Shown one piece after another: positions 19,909 to 31,819 of a stretch of DNA of 64,000 nucleotides. The notes under the pieces were generated by a model, which saw only the letters and a program-made list of their open reading frames with translations, was not told the origin of the DNA and did no database searches. The translations under genes and the position numbers were made by a program. Origin of the DNA: Mycolicibacterium pyrenivorans (lineage in GTDB: Bacteria; Actinomycetota; Actinomycetes; Mycobacteriales; Mycobacteriaceae); the NCBI RefSeq assembly GCF_025821625.1, contig NZ_JACKSH010000092.1, forward strand, positions 17,585 through 81,584. The letters are read 5' to 3'. The number at the start of each line of letters is the position of its first letter. Position 1 is the first letter of the stretch.

Positions 19909-20981
19909 CCTGCCGCGCCGCCGCGCACCGCGCCCGCGGCGACCGCGCCGGGCCAGCTGCCGTATCTGCTGATGTCGGCACCGGTGGCCGCGGCGGCCTC
20001 ACAGCCGAACGCGGTTCGCCAACTGCCATCGTCGAATTCGACCTTGCCCAGCTGCATGGGGGCGGGCAGCGCCGCCAGGAAACGGCCGAGGGCTGCGGCC
20101 GACAGCAACCACCGGTGGCCGTACAGGGCGGTGCCGGGCAGGTCGTCGGGCACCCGGGTGATCGCCGGCTTCGGCGGCACGGTGGGCAGCACGGTCATCC
20201 GATATCGGGGCGCCGTCGTTGTTTCGCCGGCCCACCGGCCGCCGAGGTCGGTGAGCTGGTGGGTCAACGGCCCGCCCCGCAGATGCGCGCCGAAGACCAC
20301 CAACTCGACGGGATCGGCGGTGCCGAGCGGCCACACCCGCTGCATTTCCTGCATGTTGGTCAGCGACGCCGCGATGTCCACGGCGACCGCATCGTCGAAG
20401 GCGCGGGCCACGACGGAGACGACCGACCCGTCGACGCGCACGGTGACCGAGCACAGGTCCCGGGGGAGGCCGGGGCCCGGCGCGGTGATGACGGCGTCCA
20501 CCCCGTCGGGGACGGTGAGATGCTCCCGGGCGCCGAAATCCCCGTCGACGACGCGTGCGCCTGTACGCGACAATGCAGCGGTCACGGCACCGAGGGTGCG
20601 GGCGTCCAGGGCCACCCCGATCACCAGTTCGGGGGGTGCGGCGAACCGGACGTCGGCCGGCCATCGGCCGGGCGAATGGGCTGCCAGGACGGTCATGGCG
20701 GCGTCGGCCACGGCCAGGTCGGATGCGACGACGCTGAGGCGGGTTCGCAGCGCGGCGGCGGTAGGGGTGATGCAGACGGCCGTCGGGGGCGCGTCCGCCG
20801 TCACCGCGATGTCGGCATCGCCGTCGGCGACCACCTGGGCTGGCCGTGCGGAGACCCCGGTGAAGACGACCGCCCCGGCGTCCCTCATCGCTGTGACGGC
20901 CGCATCGTCGACGGCGTCGGCCACGGCGACCCGCAGGCCGGTCAGGGCAGCTGAAGCCGTCATGTCGATCAACCCCGTCAT
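19905..20981 (-). CDS. Allophanate hydrolase-like protein with degenerate amidase half
   Basis: A 358-residue protein. Residues 220-350 match the C-terminal domain of allophanate hydrolase (AtzF/DUR1 type): ELVVFGAHLRGGPLTHQLTD, ETTTAPRYRM, PPKPAITRVP and a final FGCEAAAATGADISRYGSW. The N-terminal 210 residues resemble shrunken pieces of an amidase-signature fold (GLRVAVADAVDDAAVTAMRDAGAV; a later domain-like ALSRTGARVVDGDFG) but the glycine/serine-rich GGSSGGS core with the Ser-cisSer-Lys triad is absent. It therefore probably cannot hydrolyse allophanate by the usual mechanism. No urea carboxylase gene is nearby. ATG at 20981 was chosen; TTG at 20990 and ATG at 20963 are alternatives. It converges on the CtaG gene, sharing CTAG at the stops. 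Confidence 0.7.
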   Translation of the reverse strand: MTGLIDMTASAALTGLRVAVADAVDDAAVTAMRDAGAVVFTGVSARPAQVVADGDADIAVTADAPPTAVCITPTAAALRTRLSVVASDLAVADAAMTVLAAHSPGRWPADVRFAAPPELVIGVALDARTLGAVTAALSRTGARVVDGDFGAREHLTVPDGVDAVITAPGPGLPRDLCSVTVRVDGSVVSVVARAFDDAVAVDIAASLTNMQEMQRVWPLGTADPVELVVFGAHLRGGPLTHQLTDLGGRWAGETTTAPRYRMTVLPTVPPKPAITRVPDDLPGTALYGHRWLLSAAALGRFLAALPAPMQLGKVEFDDGSWRTAFGCEAAAATGADISRYGSWPGAVAAGAVRGGAAG

Positions 20982-21154
20982 GGCGATCAACCTATGCGGC
21001 GCTCATCCCCAATGCGCAACTCATCCACAGCCCCCGCCGCCCCTGGCGGTACGGCGGCGGGGAATGTCGGCGGCGTCGCGGTGAATGGCGGTGTCACGAC
21101 GGGTCACGTGGACTGCCTGGCCCGCTGCCGAGGAAACCAGAGAGAAGGAACCCC

Positions 21155-21646
21155 ATGTTCGAGACACCCATCGCCGTAGTGGGCACCATCGTCACCAATC
21201 CCGAGCGCCGCTGGGTCGGCGATCAGGAACTGTTCAAGTTCCGCGTGGCCAGCAATTCGCGCAGGCGCACCGCGGACGGCACCTGGGAGCCGGGCAACAC
21301 GCTGTACGCCACGGTGAACTGCTGGGGCCGCCTCGTCACCGGCGTGGGCGCCGGGCTCGGGAAGGGAGACGCCGTGATCGTTGTTGGCAATGTGTACACC
21401 AGCGAATACGAGGACCGCGACGGCAACCGCCGGTCTTCGCTGGAGATAAGGGCCACTGCGGTGGGACCGGACCTCGCACGGTGCATCGTCCGGATCGACA
21501 AGCGCAGACATCCTGAGGCCACACCTGATGCCGCCTCCGCCGATGGCGAGGTCGGCACCGAGCGCGACGTCGACGTCGACGTCGACGTCGAGATCGGTGA
21601 CGGCCGGCCGGCACGCGACGAGGAGGGGCTGCCGCTGAGCGCGTAG
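21155..21646 (+). CDS. Single-stranded DNA-binding protein (second SSB type)
   Basis: A 163-residue OB-fold protein of the SSB family, matching the accessory SSB (Rv2478c position). The fold is visible in ETPIAVVGTIVTNPERRW, KFRVASNSRRR, LYATVNCWGRLV and VIVVGNVYTSEYEDRDG. The C-terminal 50 residues are acidic, including a DVDVDVDVE run encoded by a short CGACGT repeat, but the usual DDxxPF protein-interaction tip is missing; it ends GLPLSA. That fits accessory SSBs rather than the essential replication SSB. The ATG at 21155 has AGAAGGAA 5-7 nt upstream. It lies upstream of ettA on the same strand with a 107-bp gap. Confidence 0.9.
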   Translation: MFETPIAVVGTIVTNPERRWVGDQELFKFRVASNSRRRTADGTWEPGNTLYATVNCWGRLVTGVGAGLGKGDAVIVVGNVYTSEYEDRDGNRRSSLEIRATAVGPDLARCIVRIDKRRHPEATPDAASADGEVGTERDVDVDVDVEIGDGRPARDEEGLPLSA

Positions 21647-21753
21647 CGGCGGGCGCCGCCGGCGAGGCCACGCCTAGTATGGGGCCCGACTATCGCGGAG
21701 ATTCCCGATGATCCCGAGACCGCCCCGGGATCGAGAAAGGCGACATCACGGCT

Positions 21754-23427
<1,674 letters not shown>

Positions 23428-23517
23428 TCTCGTCGTGCGGACCACGTAACCGGCGCCTGGCGGGCGGCGGCGACAGCCAACGGGGGCCGGTACGCAGGTG
23501 TGAGCTAGGAGCGGCGA

Positions 23518-26500
23518 ATGTCGTTGAATCCGGGTGCCATTAGCGGCGCTGTCGGGCAGTCACCATCTTCCGAGGTCGTCGACCGGCTAGTGCCCGCGTA
23601 TCTGGCGACCTACCGGGGACCCCAGGGCGGCGCCCCCGGCACGGAGGCTGCCGTCACGGGCCCGGTGCGGCCGCCGGGACCCGACAAGCTCGCCGGTTCG
23701 GCACTGGTCGCAGCGCAGTACCGGCTGGGCAGCCAGCGGTCCCCGGGCGCCACCCGCGTCGCGGTCTACGCCCCCGACGACCCCGCCGGCTGCGGTCCGG
23801 CCCTGCAGATCGTCACCGACAACGCGACGATGCTGATGGATTCGGTGACGGTGCTGTTGCACCGCATCGGGGTCGCCTACAAGGCGATCATGAACCCGGT
23901 GTTCCGGGTGCGGCGCGGCGCGGCGGGCGAGTTGCTGGAGATCGTGCCCGCACAGCAGGCGACGTTCGGTGACGGCATCGACGAAACCTGGGTGCACGTC
24001 CAGTTGTCGGGATCGGTGGACAAACGCGCGCTCGCCGAGGCCGAGAAGCTGTTGCCGCGGGTGCTGGCCGACGCCCGCCAGGTGGCGCTCGATTCCACCG
24101 CGATGGCCGCGACGCTGCGCGGGCTGGCCGCCGAACTCGACAGCGACAACGGCCGGCGCTTCCCCAGCCCGGACCGCAAGGACGTCGCGGCGCTGATGCG
24201 CTGGCTTGCCGACGGGCATTTCGTGCTGCTGGGCTACCAGCGCTGTCCTGTCCGCGACGGTGAAGCGACCGTCGACGCGTCCAGCCGCCTCGGCGTGCTC
24301 CGGCTGCGCCAGGATGTGCTGCCGCAGCTGACCACCAAGGACGAGCTGCTGGCGTTGGCGCAGGCCACAATTCCCAGCTTTCTGCGTTACGGCGCCTATC
24401 CGCAGATCGTGGTGGTTCGCGAACAGATGGCCGGCCAGAACGGCTCGGCCGCGGTGGAGCACCGGTTCGTCGGCCTGTTCACCGTCGCGGCGATGAACGC
24501 CAACGTGCTCGAGATCCCGCTGATCGCCCGCCGCGTCAACGACGCCCTCGCGATGGCCCACCGCGACCCGAGCCATCCCGGGCAGTTGCTGCTCGACATC
24601 ATCCAGACCATCCCGCGTGCCGAGCTGTTCGCGTTGAGCGCCAGGGATCTTCTCGACATGGCGATGGCGGTCGTCGACCTGGGCTCGCGCCGCCGCACGC
24701 TGTTGTTCATGCGGGCCGACCCCCTCGCGCACTTCGTGTCGTGTCTGGTGTACCTGCCCCGCGACCGCTACACCACCGCCGTGCGGCTGGAGATGCAGGA
24801 CATCCTCGTTCGTGAGCTCGGCGGGGAGAGCATCGACTACGCCGCAAGGGTCAGTGAATCACCTTGGGCTGTTGTCCATTTCACGGTTCTTCTGCCGGAG
24901 GGCTCGCGTCCGCAGGACGTCGATGTGTCCGAGGCCAACGAGTCGCGCCTGCAGGACCTGCTCACCGAGGCCGCCCGCACCTGGGCGGACCGGCTGCTCG
25001 GAGCGGTCAGGGCCGGGTCGATCGACCAGACCATCGCCGAGCACTACGCCACCGCGTTCCCCGAGGTCTACAAGCAGGCGATCACCCCGCAGCACGCCCT
25101 CGGCGACATCGCGATCATCGAAGAGCTGCAAGACGACTCGGTCAAGCTGGTGCTTGCCGACAGCGGTGACACCGCCGAGCATGGTGTCTGGCACCTCGTC
25201 TGGTACCTCGGCGGACGCTCGGCGTCGCTGAGCCAGCTGCTGCCGATGCTGCAGTCCATGGGTGTCGTGGTCCTCGAGGAGCGGCCGTTCACGGTGACCA
25301 GGCCCGACGGGCTACCGGTGTGGATCTACCAGTTCAAGGTCTCGCCCCACCGCGGTATCCCCGAGGCGCCGCCGGGACAACAGCGCGAGGCCACTGCGGA
25401 GCGCTTCGCCGACGCCGTGACCGCGATCTGGCACGGCAAGGCCGAAATCGACCGGTTCAACGAACTGGTGCTGCGCGCGGGACTGACCTGGCAGCAGGTC
25501 GCGGTGGTGCGCGCTTACGCGAAGTACCTGCGCCAGGCCGGTTTTCCCTACAGTCAGTCCCACATCGAGACAGTGCTCAACGACAACGGCGCCACCACCC
25601 GCTCCCTGGTCGCACTGTTCGAAGCACTGTTCCGCCCCGCCGACCAGGCCGAGGGTGCGGCGAACCGGGACGCGCAGGCGGCCGCCGCCGCCGTCTCCGC
25701 CGACATCGATGCCCTGGTCAGCCTCGACACCGACCGGGTACTGCGGGCGTTCGCCTCGATGATCCAGGCCACGCTGCGCACCAACTATTTCGTCACGAGT
25801 CAGGATTCCGCCCGGGCGCGAAACGTGTTCTCGTTCAAGCTCAATCCCGAACTGATCGACGAACTCCCGCTGCCCCGGCCAAAGTTCGAGATCTTCGTGT
25901 ACTCCCCACGCGTCGAAGGCGTGCACCTGCGCTTCGGGTACGTGGCGCGCGGTGGCCTTCGCTGGTCGGATCGCCGCGAGGACTTCCGCACCGAGATCCT
26001 TGGCCTGGTCAAGGCGCAGGCGGTCAAGAACGCGGTGATCGTGCCCGTCGGCGCCAAGGGCGGTTTCGTCGTGAAGCAACCGCCTGCGCCCAGCGGTGAC
26101 CCTGCCGCCGACCGCGACGCGACGCGGGAAGAGGGCGTGGCCTGCTACCGGCTGTTCATCGCCGGGCTTCTCGACGTCACCGACAACGTGGACAAGATCA
26201 CCGGCGCCATCGTCAGGCCGGCGGAAGTGGTCCGTCGGGACGGTGACGACGCCTACCTCGTGGTCGCTGCGGACAAGGGCACCGCGACGTTCTCCGACAT
26301 CGCCAACGATGTCGCCAAGTCCTACGGGTTCTGGCTTGGCGACGCGTTCGCCTCCGGCGGGTCGGTGGGCTACGACCACAAGGCGATGGGCATCACCGCC
26401 AAGGGTGCCTGGGAGTCGGTGAAGCGGCACTTCCGGGAGATGGGCGTCGACACCCAATCCGAGGACTTCACCGTCGTCGGCGTCGGTGATATGAGCGGCG

Positions 26501-28395
26501 ACGTCTTCGGCAACGGAATGCTGCTCTCGCAACACATCCGGCTGCTCGCCGCATTCGATCACCGGCACATCTTCATCGACCCGAATCCCGACGCCGCGAG
26601 GTCGTGGCAGGAGCGCAAGCGGCTGTTCGACCTGCCGCGCTCCAGCTGGGAGGACTACGACCGCTCGCTGATCAGCGAGGGCGGCGGGGTGTACAGCCGC
26701 GAGCAGAAGTCCATTCCGATCAGCTCCGAAGCACGCGCCGCGCTGGGCATCGACGACGAAGTCACCGACCTGACACCGCCGGCGCTGATGAAAGCGATCC
26801 TCAAGGCGCCTGCCGATCTGCTGTTCAACGGCGGCATCGGGACGTACATCAAGGCCGAGGCCGAGGCGGACGCCAACGTGGGCGACCGAGCCAACGACGC
26901 GGTCAGGGTGAACGGCAACCAGGTGCGCGCCAAGGTGATCGGTGAGGGCGGCAACCTGGGTGTGACGTCGCTGGGGCGGATCGAATTCGACCTCGTCGGC
27001 GGGCGGGTCAACACCGACGCGATGGACAACTCCGCAGGGGTGGACTGCTCCGATCACGAGGTGAACATCAAGATCCTGATTGACTCCCTGGTCACGGCCG
27101 GCAAGGTCGACGCCGACGACCGGACCGACCTGCTGCTGTCGATGACCGACGAGGTCGGACGACTCGTGCTCGCCGACAACGAGAGTCAGAACGACCTGAT
27201 GGGCACCAGCCGCGCCAACGCGGCCAGCGTGCTGTCAGTGCATTCCCGGATGATCAAGGCCTTCGTCGAGAACCGCGGGCTCAACCGCGAGCTGGAGGCG
27301 TTGCCGTCGGAGAAGGAGATTCGGCGTCGCAGGGAGGCCGGTATCGGTCTGACCTCGCCGGAGCTGGCCACCCTGATGGCGCACGTGAAGCTGGCGCTCA
27401 AGGACGATCTGCTGGCAGGCGACCTGCCCGACCAGGAGGTGTTCGCCGCGAGGCTGCCCACGTATTTCCCGTCAACGCTGCGCGAGCAGTTCAGCGCCGA
27501 CATCCGGTCACACCAGCTGCGCCGGGAGATCGTCGCCACGATGTTGGTCAACGACCTCGTCGACACCGCGGGCATCTCGTATGCCTACCGCATCTCCGAG
27601 GACGTCGGTGTGTCCCCGATCGACGCGGTGCGCAGCTTCGCCGCCGCGGACGAGATCTTCGGGCTGGGGCGGGTATGGCGCGAGATCCGTGCCGCGGGCG
27701 CGGCCGGGGTGCCGGTGGCGGTGACCGACCGGATGACCCTTGACCTGCGGCGGCTCATCGACCGCGCGGGACGGTGGCTACTGAACTACCGTCCGCAGCC
27801 GCTGGCCGTCGGCGCCGAGATCAACCGGTTCGCCCAGAAGGTCGCCGCCCTGACCCCACGCATGCCCGAATGGTTGCGCGGGGACGACGAGGCGATCGTC
27901 GCGAACGAGGCGGGGGAGTTCACCGCGCACGGTGTGCCGCAGGAACTGGCGTACATGGTCGCTACCGGCCTGTACCAGTTCAGCCTGCTCGACATCATCG
28001 ACATCGCCGACATCGTCGACCGCGATCCTGCGGAGGTCGCTGACGCGTACTTCGCGTTGATGGATCATCTCGGCACCGATGGGCTGCTCACCGCGGTGTC
28101 CCGGCTCTCCCGTGATGACCGGTGGCATTCGTTGGCGCGCTTGGCGATTCGTGACGACATCTACGGGTCGTTGCGGGCGCTGTGCTTCGACGTGCTCGCT
28201 GTGGGCGAGACCGACGAGAACGGCCAGGAGAAGATCGCCGAGTGGGAACTGACCAACAGCTCCCGCGTCAACCGCGCCCGCCGCACGCTGACCGAACTCT
28301 ACGAGAGCGGCGAGCACGATCTGGCGACGCTGTCGGTGGCGGCCCGCCAGATCCGAAGCATGACCAGGACGAGTGGAACGGGATCAACCGGGTGA
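23518..28395 (+). CDS. gdh: NAD-specific glutamate dehydrogenase (large, L-180 class)
   Basis: A 1625-residue enzyme of the 180-kDa class that oxidatively deaminates glutamate to 2-oxoglutarate and ammonia with NAD. The long N-terminal half carries ACT-like regulatory regions; the catalytic core begins near residue 800 with [20 protein letters not shown], followed by [15 protein letters not shown] (substrate lysine region), [17 protein letters not shown] (NAD-binding glycine motif) and FIDPNPD. The length fits Rv2476c. The ATG at 23518 has AGGAG 6 nt upstream. The thioesterase gene starts 13 nt after its stop. In mycobacteria this enzyme is known to be controlled by GarA; that cannot be seen in DNA. 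It balances carbon and nitrogen together with glutamine synthetases such as the type III enzyme at 58.4 kb. Confidence 0.96.
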   Translation: MSLNPGAISGAVGQSPSSEVVDRLVPAYLATYRGPQGGAPGTEAAVTGPVRPPGPDKLAGSALVAAQYRLGSQRSPGATRVAVYAPDDPAGCGPALQIVTDNATMLMDSVTVLLHRIGVAYKAIMNPVFRVRRGAAGELLEIVPAQQATFGDGIDETWVHVQLSGSVDKRALAEAEKLLPRVLADARQVALDSTAMAATLRGLAAELDSDNGRRFPSPDRKDVAALMRWLADGHFVLLGYQRCPVRDGEATVDASSRLGVLRLRQDVLPQLTTKDELLALAQATIPSFLRYGAYPQIVVVREQMAGQNGSAAVEHRFVGLFTVAAMNANVLEIPLIARRVNDALAMAHRDPSHPGQLLLDIIQTIPRAELFALSARDLLDMAMAVVDLGSRRRTLLFMRADPLAHFVSCLVYLPRDRYTTAVRLEMQDILVRELGGESIDYAARVSESPWAVVHFTVLLPEGSRPQDVDVSEANESRLQDLLTEAARTWADRLLGAVRAGSIDQTIAEHYATAFPEVYKQAITPQHALGDIAIIEELQDDSVKLVLADSGDTAEHGVWHLVWYLGGRSASLSQLLPMLQSMGVVVLEERPFTVTRPDGLPVWIYQFKVSPHRGIPEAPPGQQREATAERFADAVTAIWHGKAEIDRFNELVLRAGLTWQQVAVVRAYAKYLRQAGFPYSQSHIETVLNDNGATTRSLVALFEALFRPADQAEGAANRDAQAAAAAVSADIDALVSLDTDRVLRAFASMIQATLRTNYFVTSQDSARARNVFSFKLNPELIDELPLPRPKFEIFVYSPRVEGVHLRFGYVARGGLRWSDRREDFRTEILGLVKAQAVKNAVIVPVGAKGGFVVKQPPAPSGDPAADRDATREEGVACYRLFIAGLLDVTDNVDKITGAIVRPAEVVRRDGDDAYLVVAADKGTATFSDIANDVAKSYGFWLGDAFASGGSVGYDHKAMGITAKGAWESVKRHFREMGVDTQSEDFTVVGVGDMSGDVFGNGMLLSQHIRLLAAFDHRHIFIDPNPDAARSWQERKRLFDLPRSSWEDYDRSLISEGGGVYSREQKSIPISSEARAALGIDDEVTDLTPPALMKAILKAPADLLFNGGIGTYIKAEAEADANVGDRANDAVRVNGNQVRAKVIGEGGNLGVTSLGRIEFDLVGGRVNTDAMDNSAGVDCSDHEVNIKILIDSLVTAGKVDADDRTDLLLSMTDEVGRLVLADNESQNDLMGTSRANAASVLSVHSRMIKAFVENRGLNRELEALPSEKEIRRRREAGIGLTSPELATLMAHVKLALKDDLLAGDLPDQEVFAARLPTYFPSTLREQFSADIRSHQLRREIVATMLVNDLVDTAGISYAYRISEDVGVSPIDAVRSFAAADEIFGLGRVWREIRAAGAAGVPVAVTDRMTLDLRRLIDRAGRWLLNYRPQPLAVGAEINRFAQKVAALTPRMPEWLRGDDEAIVANEAGEFTAHGVPQELAYMVATGLYQFSLLDIIDIADIVDRDPAEVADAYFALMDHLGTDGLLTAVSRLSRDDRWHSLARLAIRDDIYGSLRALCFDVLAVGETDENGQEKIAEWELTNSSRVNRARRTLTELYESGEHDLATLSVAARQIRSMTRTSGTGSTG

Positions 28396-28408
28396 CCGTG
28401 AGCGCAGC

Positions 28409-28828
28409 GTGACGAGTCAGCACGGGTTCACCGCGCCCGTACACGTGCGGTGGTCGGACATCGACATGTACCAGCACATCAACCACGCGACGATGGTGAC
28501 GATCCTCGAAGAGGCCCGGATCCCTTTCCTTCGTGAGCCTTTCGGCGACGAGATCACCACGATCGGCCTGCTCATCGCCGAGGTCGACATCGCCTACAAG
28601 AAGCAGCTGATGTTGATCGATTCGCCGTTGCAGGTCACGATGTGGTCGAAGCGGGTCAGGGCCGTGGACTTCACGATCGGCTACGAGGTGCGGTCGGTCG
28701 GTGCGCCGCCAGACTCCAGGCCCGCGGTCATCGCCGACACGCAACTGGCGGCGGTTCACATCAAGGAGCAACGCCTGCAGCGGCTTTCGAGCAGCCAGCG
28801 ACAGTACCTGCAACGCTGGACACGATGA
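28409..28828 (+). CDS. Acyl-CoA thioesterase, 4HBT hotdog fold
   Basis: A 139-residue hotdog-fold thioesterase of the 4-hydroxybenzoyl-CoA type. The family signature VRWSDIDMYQHINHATMV is at residues 12-29 with the catalytic Asp, followed by EEARIPFL and the helix-strand pattern of the fold. It corresponds to Rv2475c. GTG at 28409 was chosen because similarity begins there and it lies just beyond the gdh stop; the ribosome site is weak, so translation may depend on coupling to gdh. Its stop forms an ATGA overlap with the next gene. The acyl-CoA substrate is not known. Confidence 0.85.
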   Translation: MTSQHGFTAPVHVRWSDIDMYQHINHATMVTILEEARIPFLREPFGDEITTIGLLIAEVDIAYKKQLMLIDSPLQVTMWSKRVRAVDFTIGYEVRSVGAPPDSRPAVIADTQLAAVHIKEQRLQRLSSSQRQYLQRWTR

Positions 28829-29514
28829 CGGGCACCGAGCGCGGGGTGTGGCTGGGCCCGCAAGACAGAGCCGCGCACCGCGAAGACCTGTCCAGGTTCA
28901 CCGAGCGAGCGCAACGGCTGGACGAGGCGACCGTGGTGCGGCTGCGGGAACGCCAGGGCGGGATGATCGTCGCCTGGGTGGCCACGGGCTTCGACGTGTT
29001 GGCGAGCAGGGTGGTCGGCGGCCGCGTCCGGCCCGCGGACCTTTGTGCCGGTGCCGACGCGCTGCTGGCCGGGTTGGCGGCGATGGACAGCGAGGGGTAC
29101 GTCGACCCGGGCTTCGGGATGGACTCGGCCTGGCGGGGCGTCCTGCCGCCCGACACCGGTTTCGTCCACCTCGACGATGTGCCCGCGCGCGTGGTGCTGG
29201 ACCTGGCCCAGCGGGGAGTGAGTCTGGCCAAGGAGCATTCCAGCGCGCACGGCCCGCCTGCGTCACTCCTCGATCAGGAGGTCCTCGCCGTCACCGCGGC
29301 CGGGGACAGTGTCGGCATCCCGATGCGGTGCGTGTTCGCGTTGACGGCGATGGGTTTCCTGCCGCAGACACAGGCCGGAGACGAGTTCGCGCCGGAATCG
29401 GTCAGCGCCGACGAGGTGGTGCGGGTGCGGGTGTTGCCGTCCTGGCTGCGCATCGACGCGCGTTTCGGCACCGTCTACCGCCGCCGCGGCGACCCGGCCG
29501 TGGTGCTGCGCTGA
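28825..29514 (+). CDS. Conserved mycobacterial hypothetical protein (Rv2474c-like)
   Basis: A 229-residue soluble protein of unknown function, occupying the position of Rv2474c after the thioesterase. Visible features are an N-terminal Arg/Glu-rich helical segment (RFTERAQRLDEATVVRLRER), a central aromatic/Asp-rich block (GYVDPGFGMDSAWRGVLPP) and a C-terminal half of alternating strands. There is no signal peptide or membrane segment. The ATG at 28825 overlaps the thioesterase stop by 4 nt, so the two are probably translated together and may work on the same substrate; this is inference from spacing only. Confidence 0.75.
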   Translation: MTGTERGVWLGPQDRAAHREDLSRFTERAQRLDEATVVRLRERQGGMIVAWVATGFDVLASRVVGGRVRPADLCAGADALLAGLAAMDSEGYVDPGFGMDSAWRGVLPPDTGFVHLDDVPARVVLDLAQRGVSLAKEHSSAHGPPASLLDQEVLAVTAAGDSVGIPMRCVFALTAMGFLPQTQAGDEFAPESVSADEVVRVRVLPSWLRIDARFGTVYRRRGDPAVVLR

Positions 29515-29526
29515 GTCATCCAAATT

Positions 29527-29593
29527 CTCGCCGGAATTGCATTCCAGCAGCGAAACTTCGAGTGCGCGTCTGCCGGAATGCAATTCCGGCGAG
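29527..29593. repeat. Long inverted repeat between convergent genes
   Basis: Two 24-base arms (29527-29550 and 29570-29593) are reverse complements with one mismatch, separated by a 19-base loop. Each arm is itself a near-palindrome centred on GGAATTGCATTCC. It sits between the stop of the Rv2474c-like gene and the stop of glbO, so it could form a very stable bidirectional terminator hairpin. Its regular nested structure also resembles dispersed palindromic elements. Confidence 0.8.
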
Positions 29594-29604
29594 GGGGTGC
29601 ACCC

Positions 29605-30030
29605 TCAGAACGGCGAGTTGACCATCGAATCGGCCGCCATCTCCAGATAGGCGATCAGCTCCTGACGGTGCACGTCGTCGAGGGTCTCGGAGTCGATCTC
29701 GGCCACGGCGGTGTGCATGCAACGAAGCCACGCGTCGCGTTCGAGGTAGCCGATCCGGAACGGCGCGTGACGCATCCGCAGCCGTGGGTGGCCCCGTTGG
29801 TCGGAGTAGGTGCGCGGCCCGCCCCAGTACTGCTCGAGGAACATCCGCAGCCGCGCCTCGGCGGCCTCGAAGTCGTCCTCGGGATAGAGCGGACGTAGGA
29901 TCTCGTCCTCGCGCACCAACTCGTAGAAGCGCCCCACCATGGTCTGGAACGTCGCGTGGCCGCCCACGACGTCATAGAACGACTGCGGCTTGTCCAGGGA
30001 GTCCTTCTCCGGGTCTTTTTCGGCGTCCAT
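29605..30030 (-). CDS. glbO: Group II truncated hemoglobin (globin O)
   Basis: A 141-residue trHbO. The mycobacterial globin O core is almost letter-perfect: [50 protein letters not shown] with the proximal His, and [18 protein letters not shown]10 Tyr and the G8 Trp region, known to control ligand binding in this class, are present. Compared with the 128-residue M. tuberculosis protein it has a 13-residue charged N-terminal extension ([13 protein letters not shown]). ATG at 30030 follows GGGAG closely. It binds O2/NO and associates with the membrane respiratory chain in mycobacteria. It diverges from the HNH gene, with 227 bp between starts. Confidence 0.95.
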   Translation of the reverse strand: MDAEKDPEKDSLDKPQSFYDVVGGHATFQTMVGRFYELVREDEILRPLYPEDDFEAAEARLRMFLEQYWGGPRTYSDQRGHPRLRMRHAPFRIGYLERDAWLRCMHTAVAEIDSETLDDVHRQELIAYLEMAADSMVNSPF

Positions 30031-30257
30031 TTGCTCCCATTGTGGGCCATCGCCGCCGTAGACCGCACAGGCGGACCCTGGGCGCGAGGTCACGGCTTCG
30101 CATATTGGCTACGCTGCGCGTTTCGTCTTTCCGATGGTCTCGTCTGGTCACCACGAGGGCAGACGGTCACCCGATGTTCACCGACTGACCAGCGAACACC
30201 ATCAGAATTGCCGTGCGATCTGGGGTGATCCATGGTGAACTGTCGTTCGGAGGACGT

Positions 30258-30923
30258 ATGGCGCAGCGTAAGAACGGTCGCTCCCACCGGCACCCCCGGT
30301 CCGCGGCTGGCTCATCCGGGTCGACAACGAGCGCCGCCTCGCGCGCGCTGCACAGTGTCATCCAGGGCGTCGACACGCACTGCGGCGGCGCGGCGGATTC
30401 GTCGTTCTGGGGCCGCAGGCGGGTGCTCCTCCTCAATTCGACCTACGAACCTCTCACCGCGCTGCCGATGCGCCGCGCCGTGATCATGCTGATGTGCGGC
30501 AAGGCCGACGTCGTGCACGACGACCCCATGGGGCCGGTGATCCACTCGGCGAGCCGGACCGTCGTCGTTCCGTCGGTCATCCGGCTGCGGACATTCGTCC
30601 GGGTTCCCTACCGCGCCCGCGTCCCGATGACGAGGGCCGCGCTGATGCATCGTGACCGGTTCCGGTGCGCATACTGCGGGTCCAAGGCCGACACCGTCGA
30701 CCACGTCATCCCGCGCAGCCGGGGAGGCGCACACTCGTGGGAGAACTGCGTCGCCGCCTGCTCGGCGTGCAACCACCGCAAGGCCGACCGGTTGCTGACC
30801 GAGCTGGGGTGGACGCTGCACGCCACGCCGCTGCCCCCCAAGGGACAGCACTGGCGGTTGCTCTCCAGCATCAAGGAGCTGGACCCCGCGTGGGTCAGAT
30901 ACCTGGGTGAGGGCGCGGCCTGA
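30258..30923 (+). CDS. HNH endonuclease family protein
   Basis: A 221-residue protein with a C-terminal HNH domain: [21 protein letters not shown], then [18 protein letters not shown], giving two CxxC zinc knuckles and the catalytic DH and N/H residues. Upstream, [23 protein letters not shown] matches the typical N-terminal block of this actinobacterial family (Rv2469c). ATG at 30258 has GGAGG 5 nt upstream; an in-frame start at 30213 has none. These genes are chromosomal and conserved, not phage, and their substrate is not established. Divergent from glbO. Confidence 0.9.
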   Translation: MAQRKNGRSHRHPRSAAGSSGSTTSAASRALHSVIQGVDTHCGGAADSSFWGRRRVLLLNSTYEPLTALPMRRAVIMLMCGKADVVHDDPMGPVIHSASRTVVVPSVIRLRTFVRVPYRARVPMTRAALMHRDRFRCAYCGSKADTVDHVIPRSRGGAHSWENCVAACSACNHRKADRLLTELGWTLHATPLPPKGQHWRLLSSIKELDPAWVRYLGEGAA

Positions 30924-30948
30924 CAGGCGCGTGCGTTACGGTTTCCCC

Positions 30949-31182
30949 GTGAACTCGACCGCACTGATTCACGCCAGCTTCGTGCTGGTGCCGCTGGCGC
31001 TGACGCTGTTTCTGGCCCTGTTCATCTTCACCAAGAAAGGGCCGCACCCAGCGACGTATGACATGTCGGAGACGTGGACGCACGAACCGATCCTGTGGGC
31101 CGCCGCAGAGCCGGCCGATCACGGTCACGGCGGCCACGGCGCGCACCTGACGGTGGGAGGTGGCGCAAGTGGCAAGTGGTGA
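30949..31182 (+). CDS. ctaJ: Small membrane protein, cytochrome oxidase-associated CtaJ-like
   Basis: A 77-residue single-span membrane protein: helix at residues 8-28 ([18 protein letters not shown]), then [24 protein letters not shown] and a His/Gly-rich tail ([11 protein letters not shown]). From memory, the M. smegmatis gene in this position, between HNH and pepN (MSMEG_4693), encodes CtaJ, a subunit seen in the III2IV2 respiratory supercomplex; the next gene (MSMEG_4692) encodes PRSAF1. Assignment rests on position and topology. GTG at 30949 is 25 nt after the HNH stop. Its 3' end overlaps the next gene. Confidence 0.72.
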   Translation: MNSTALIHASFVLVPLALTLFLALFIFTKKGPHPATYDMSETWTHEPILWAAAEPADHGHGGHGAHLTVGGGASGKW

Positions 31183-31645
31183 GGTCAGTACCGTCGCGTC
31201 GACCGCTCTGACAGAGCTGCCCCACGGCTATGCAGTCACCTCCAGCGGCCGCGTCTCGGGTGTCACCGAGCCCGGCGAGCTGTCGGTGCACTATCCGTTC
31301 CCGATCAAGGACCTCGTGATCCTGGACAACGCGCTGAAGTACGGCTCGCGCGCTGCCCGCGCCCGGTTCGCGGTCTACATCGGAGACCTCGGTGCGGACC
31401 CCGCGGCCACCGCGCGCGAGATCCTGGCGAGGGTGCCCACGCCCGACAACGCGGTGCTGCTGGCCGTGTCGCCGAACCAGAAGGCCATCGAGGTGGTCTA
31501 CGGCTCGGAGGTCAAGGGCCGCGGCATCGAGGCGTCCGCTCCGCTCGGGGTGTCCGCCGCAGCCGCGTCGTTCAAAGAGGGCAACCTGATCGACGGGTTG
31601 GTCAGCGGCATCCGGGTGCTGAGCGCCGGCGTCTCGCCCCGCTGA
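31169..31645 (+). CDS. DUF5130 protein, PRSAF1-like (Rv2468c type)
   Basis: About 158 residues with a TPM/DUF5130-like fold: [40 protein letters not shown] and [20 protein letters not shown], then a repeated Ala/Gly amphipathic C-terminus. In M. smegmatis the equivalent protein (MSMEG_4692) was found associated with the respiratory supercomplex and called PRSAF1, as I recall. I favour GTG at 31169, because GGGAGG lies 8 nt before it; GTG at 31160 is also possible. Either start lies within the end of the ctaJ-like gene, implying translational coupling and a shared function at the respiratory membrane. Confidence 0.78.
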   Translation: MASGEVSTVASTALTELPHGYAVTSSGRVSGVTEPGELSVHYPFPIKDLVILDNALKYGSRAARARFAVYIGDLGADPAATAREILARVPTPDNAVLLAVSPNQKAIEVVYGSEVKGRGIEASAPLGVSAAAASFKEGNLIDGLVSGIRVLSAGVSPR

Positions 31646-31819
31646 CCCGACTCTTCATCTCGCCCGGTCCCGCCGCGGAATAGCGTCCTAGTCGTGATCG
31701 GCCCCTCGATCGCGACCGTGGATTCACTCCGGTGGCGGCGCGGTGGCCGAATTCGTGCACGGACCACCGTCTCTACGGCCTTAAGCTCGAACCTGGGTCG
31801 CAGAGAGGAGGATCGGGCT

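Noticed and set aside
21566..21593. CGACGT tandem repeat in the SSB gene
   Set aside because: Short, in frame and encoding an acidic DV run in a disordered tail; it does not look like a regulatory or mobile repeat.
25312..27057. 581-codon minus-strand frame inside the glutamate dehydrogenase gene
   Set aside because: The composition (His/Gln/Arg/Gly-rich, no known motif) and perfect overlap with a conserved GDH core mark it as a shadow of the third codon positions.
31694..31819. Upstream extension of the EspA/EspE-like gene starting MIGPSIATVDS
   Set aside because: The AGGAGG-TTG start at 31820 coincides with the onset of family similarity; the extra residues are basic and unrelated. Its TVDSLRWRRGG resembles the oxygenase start at 38418, which I judge to be chance.
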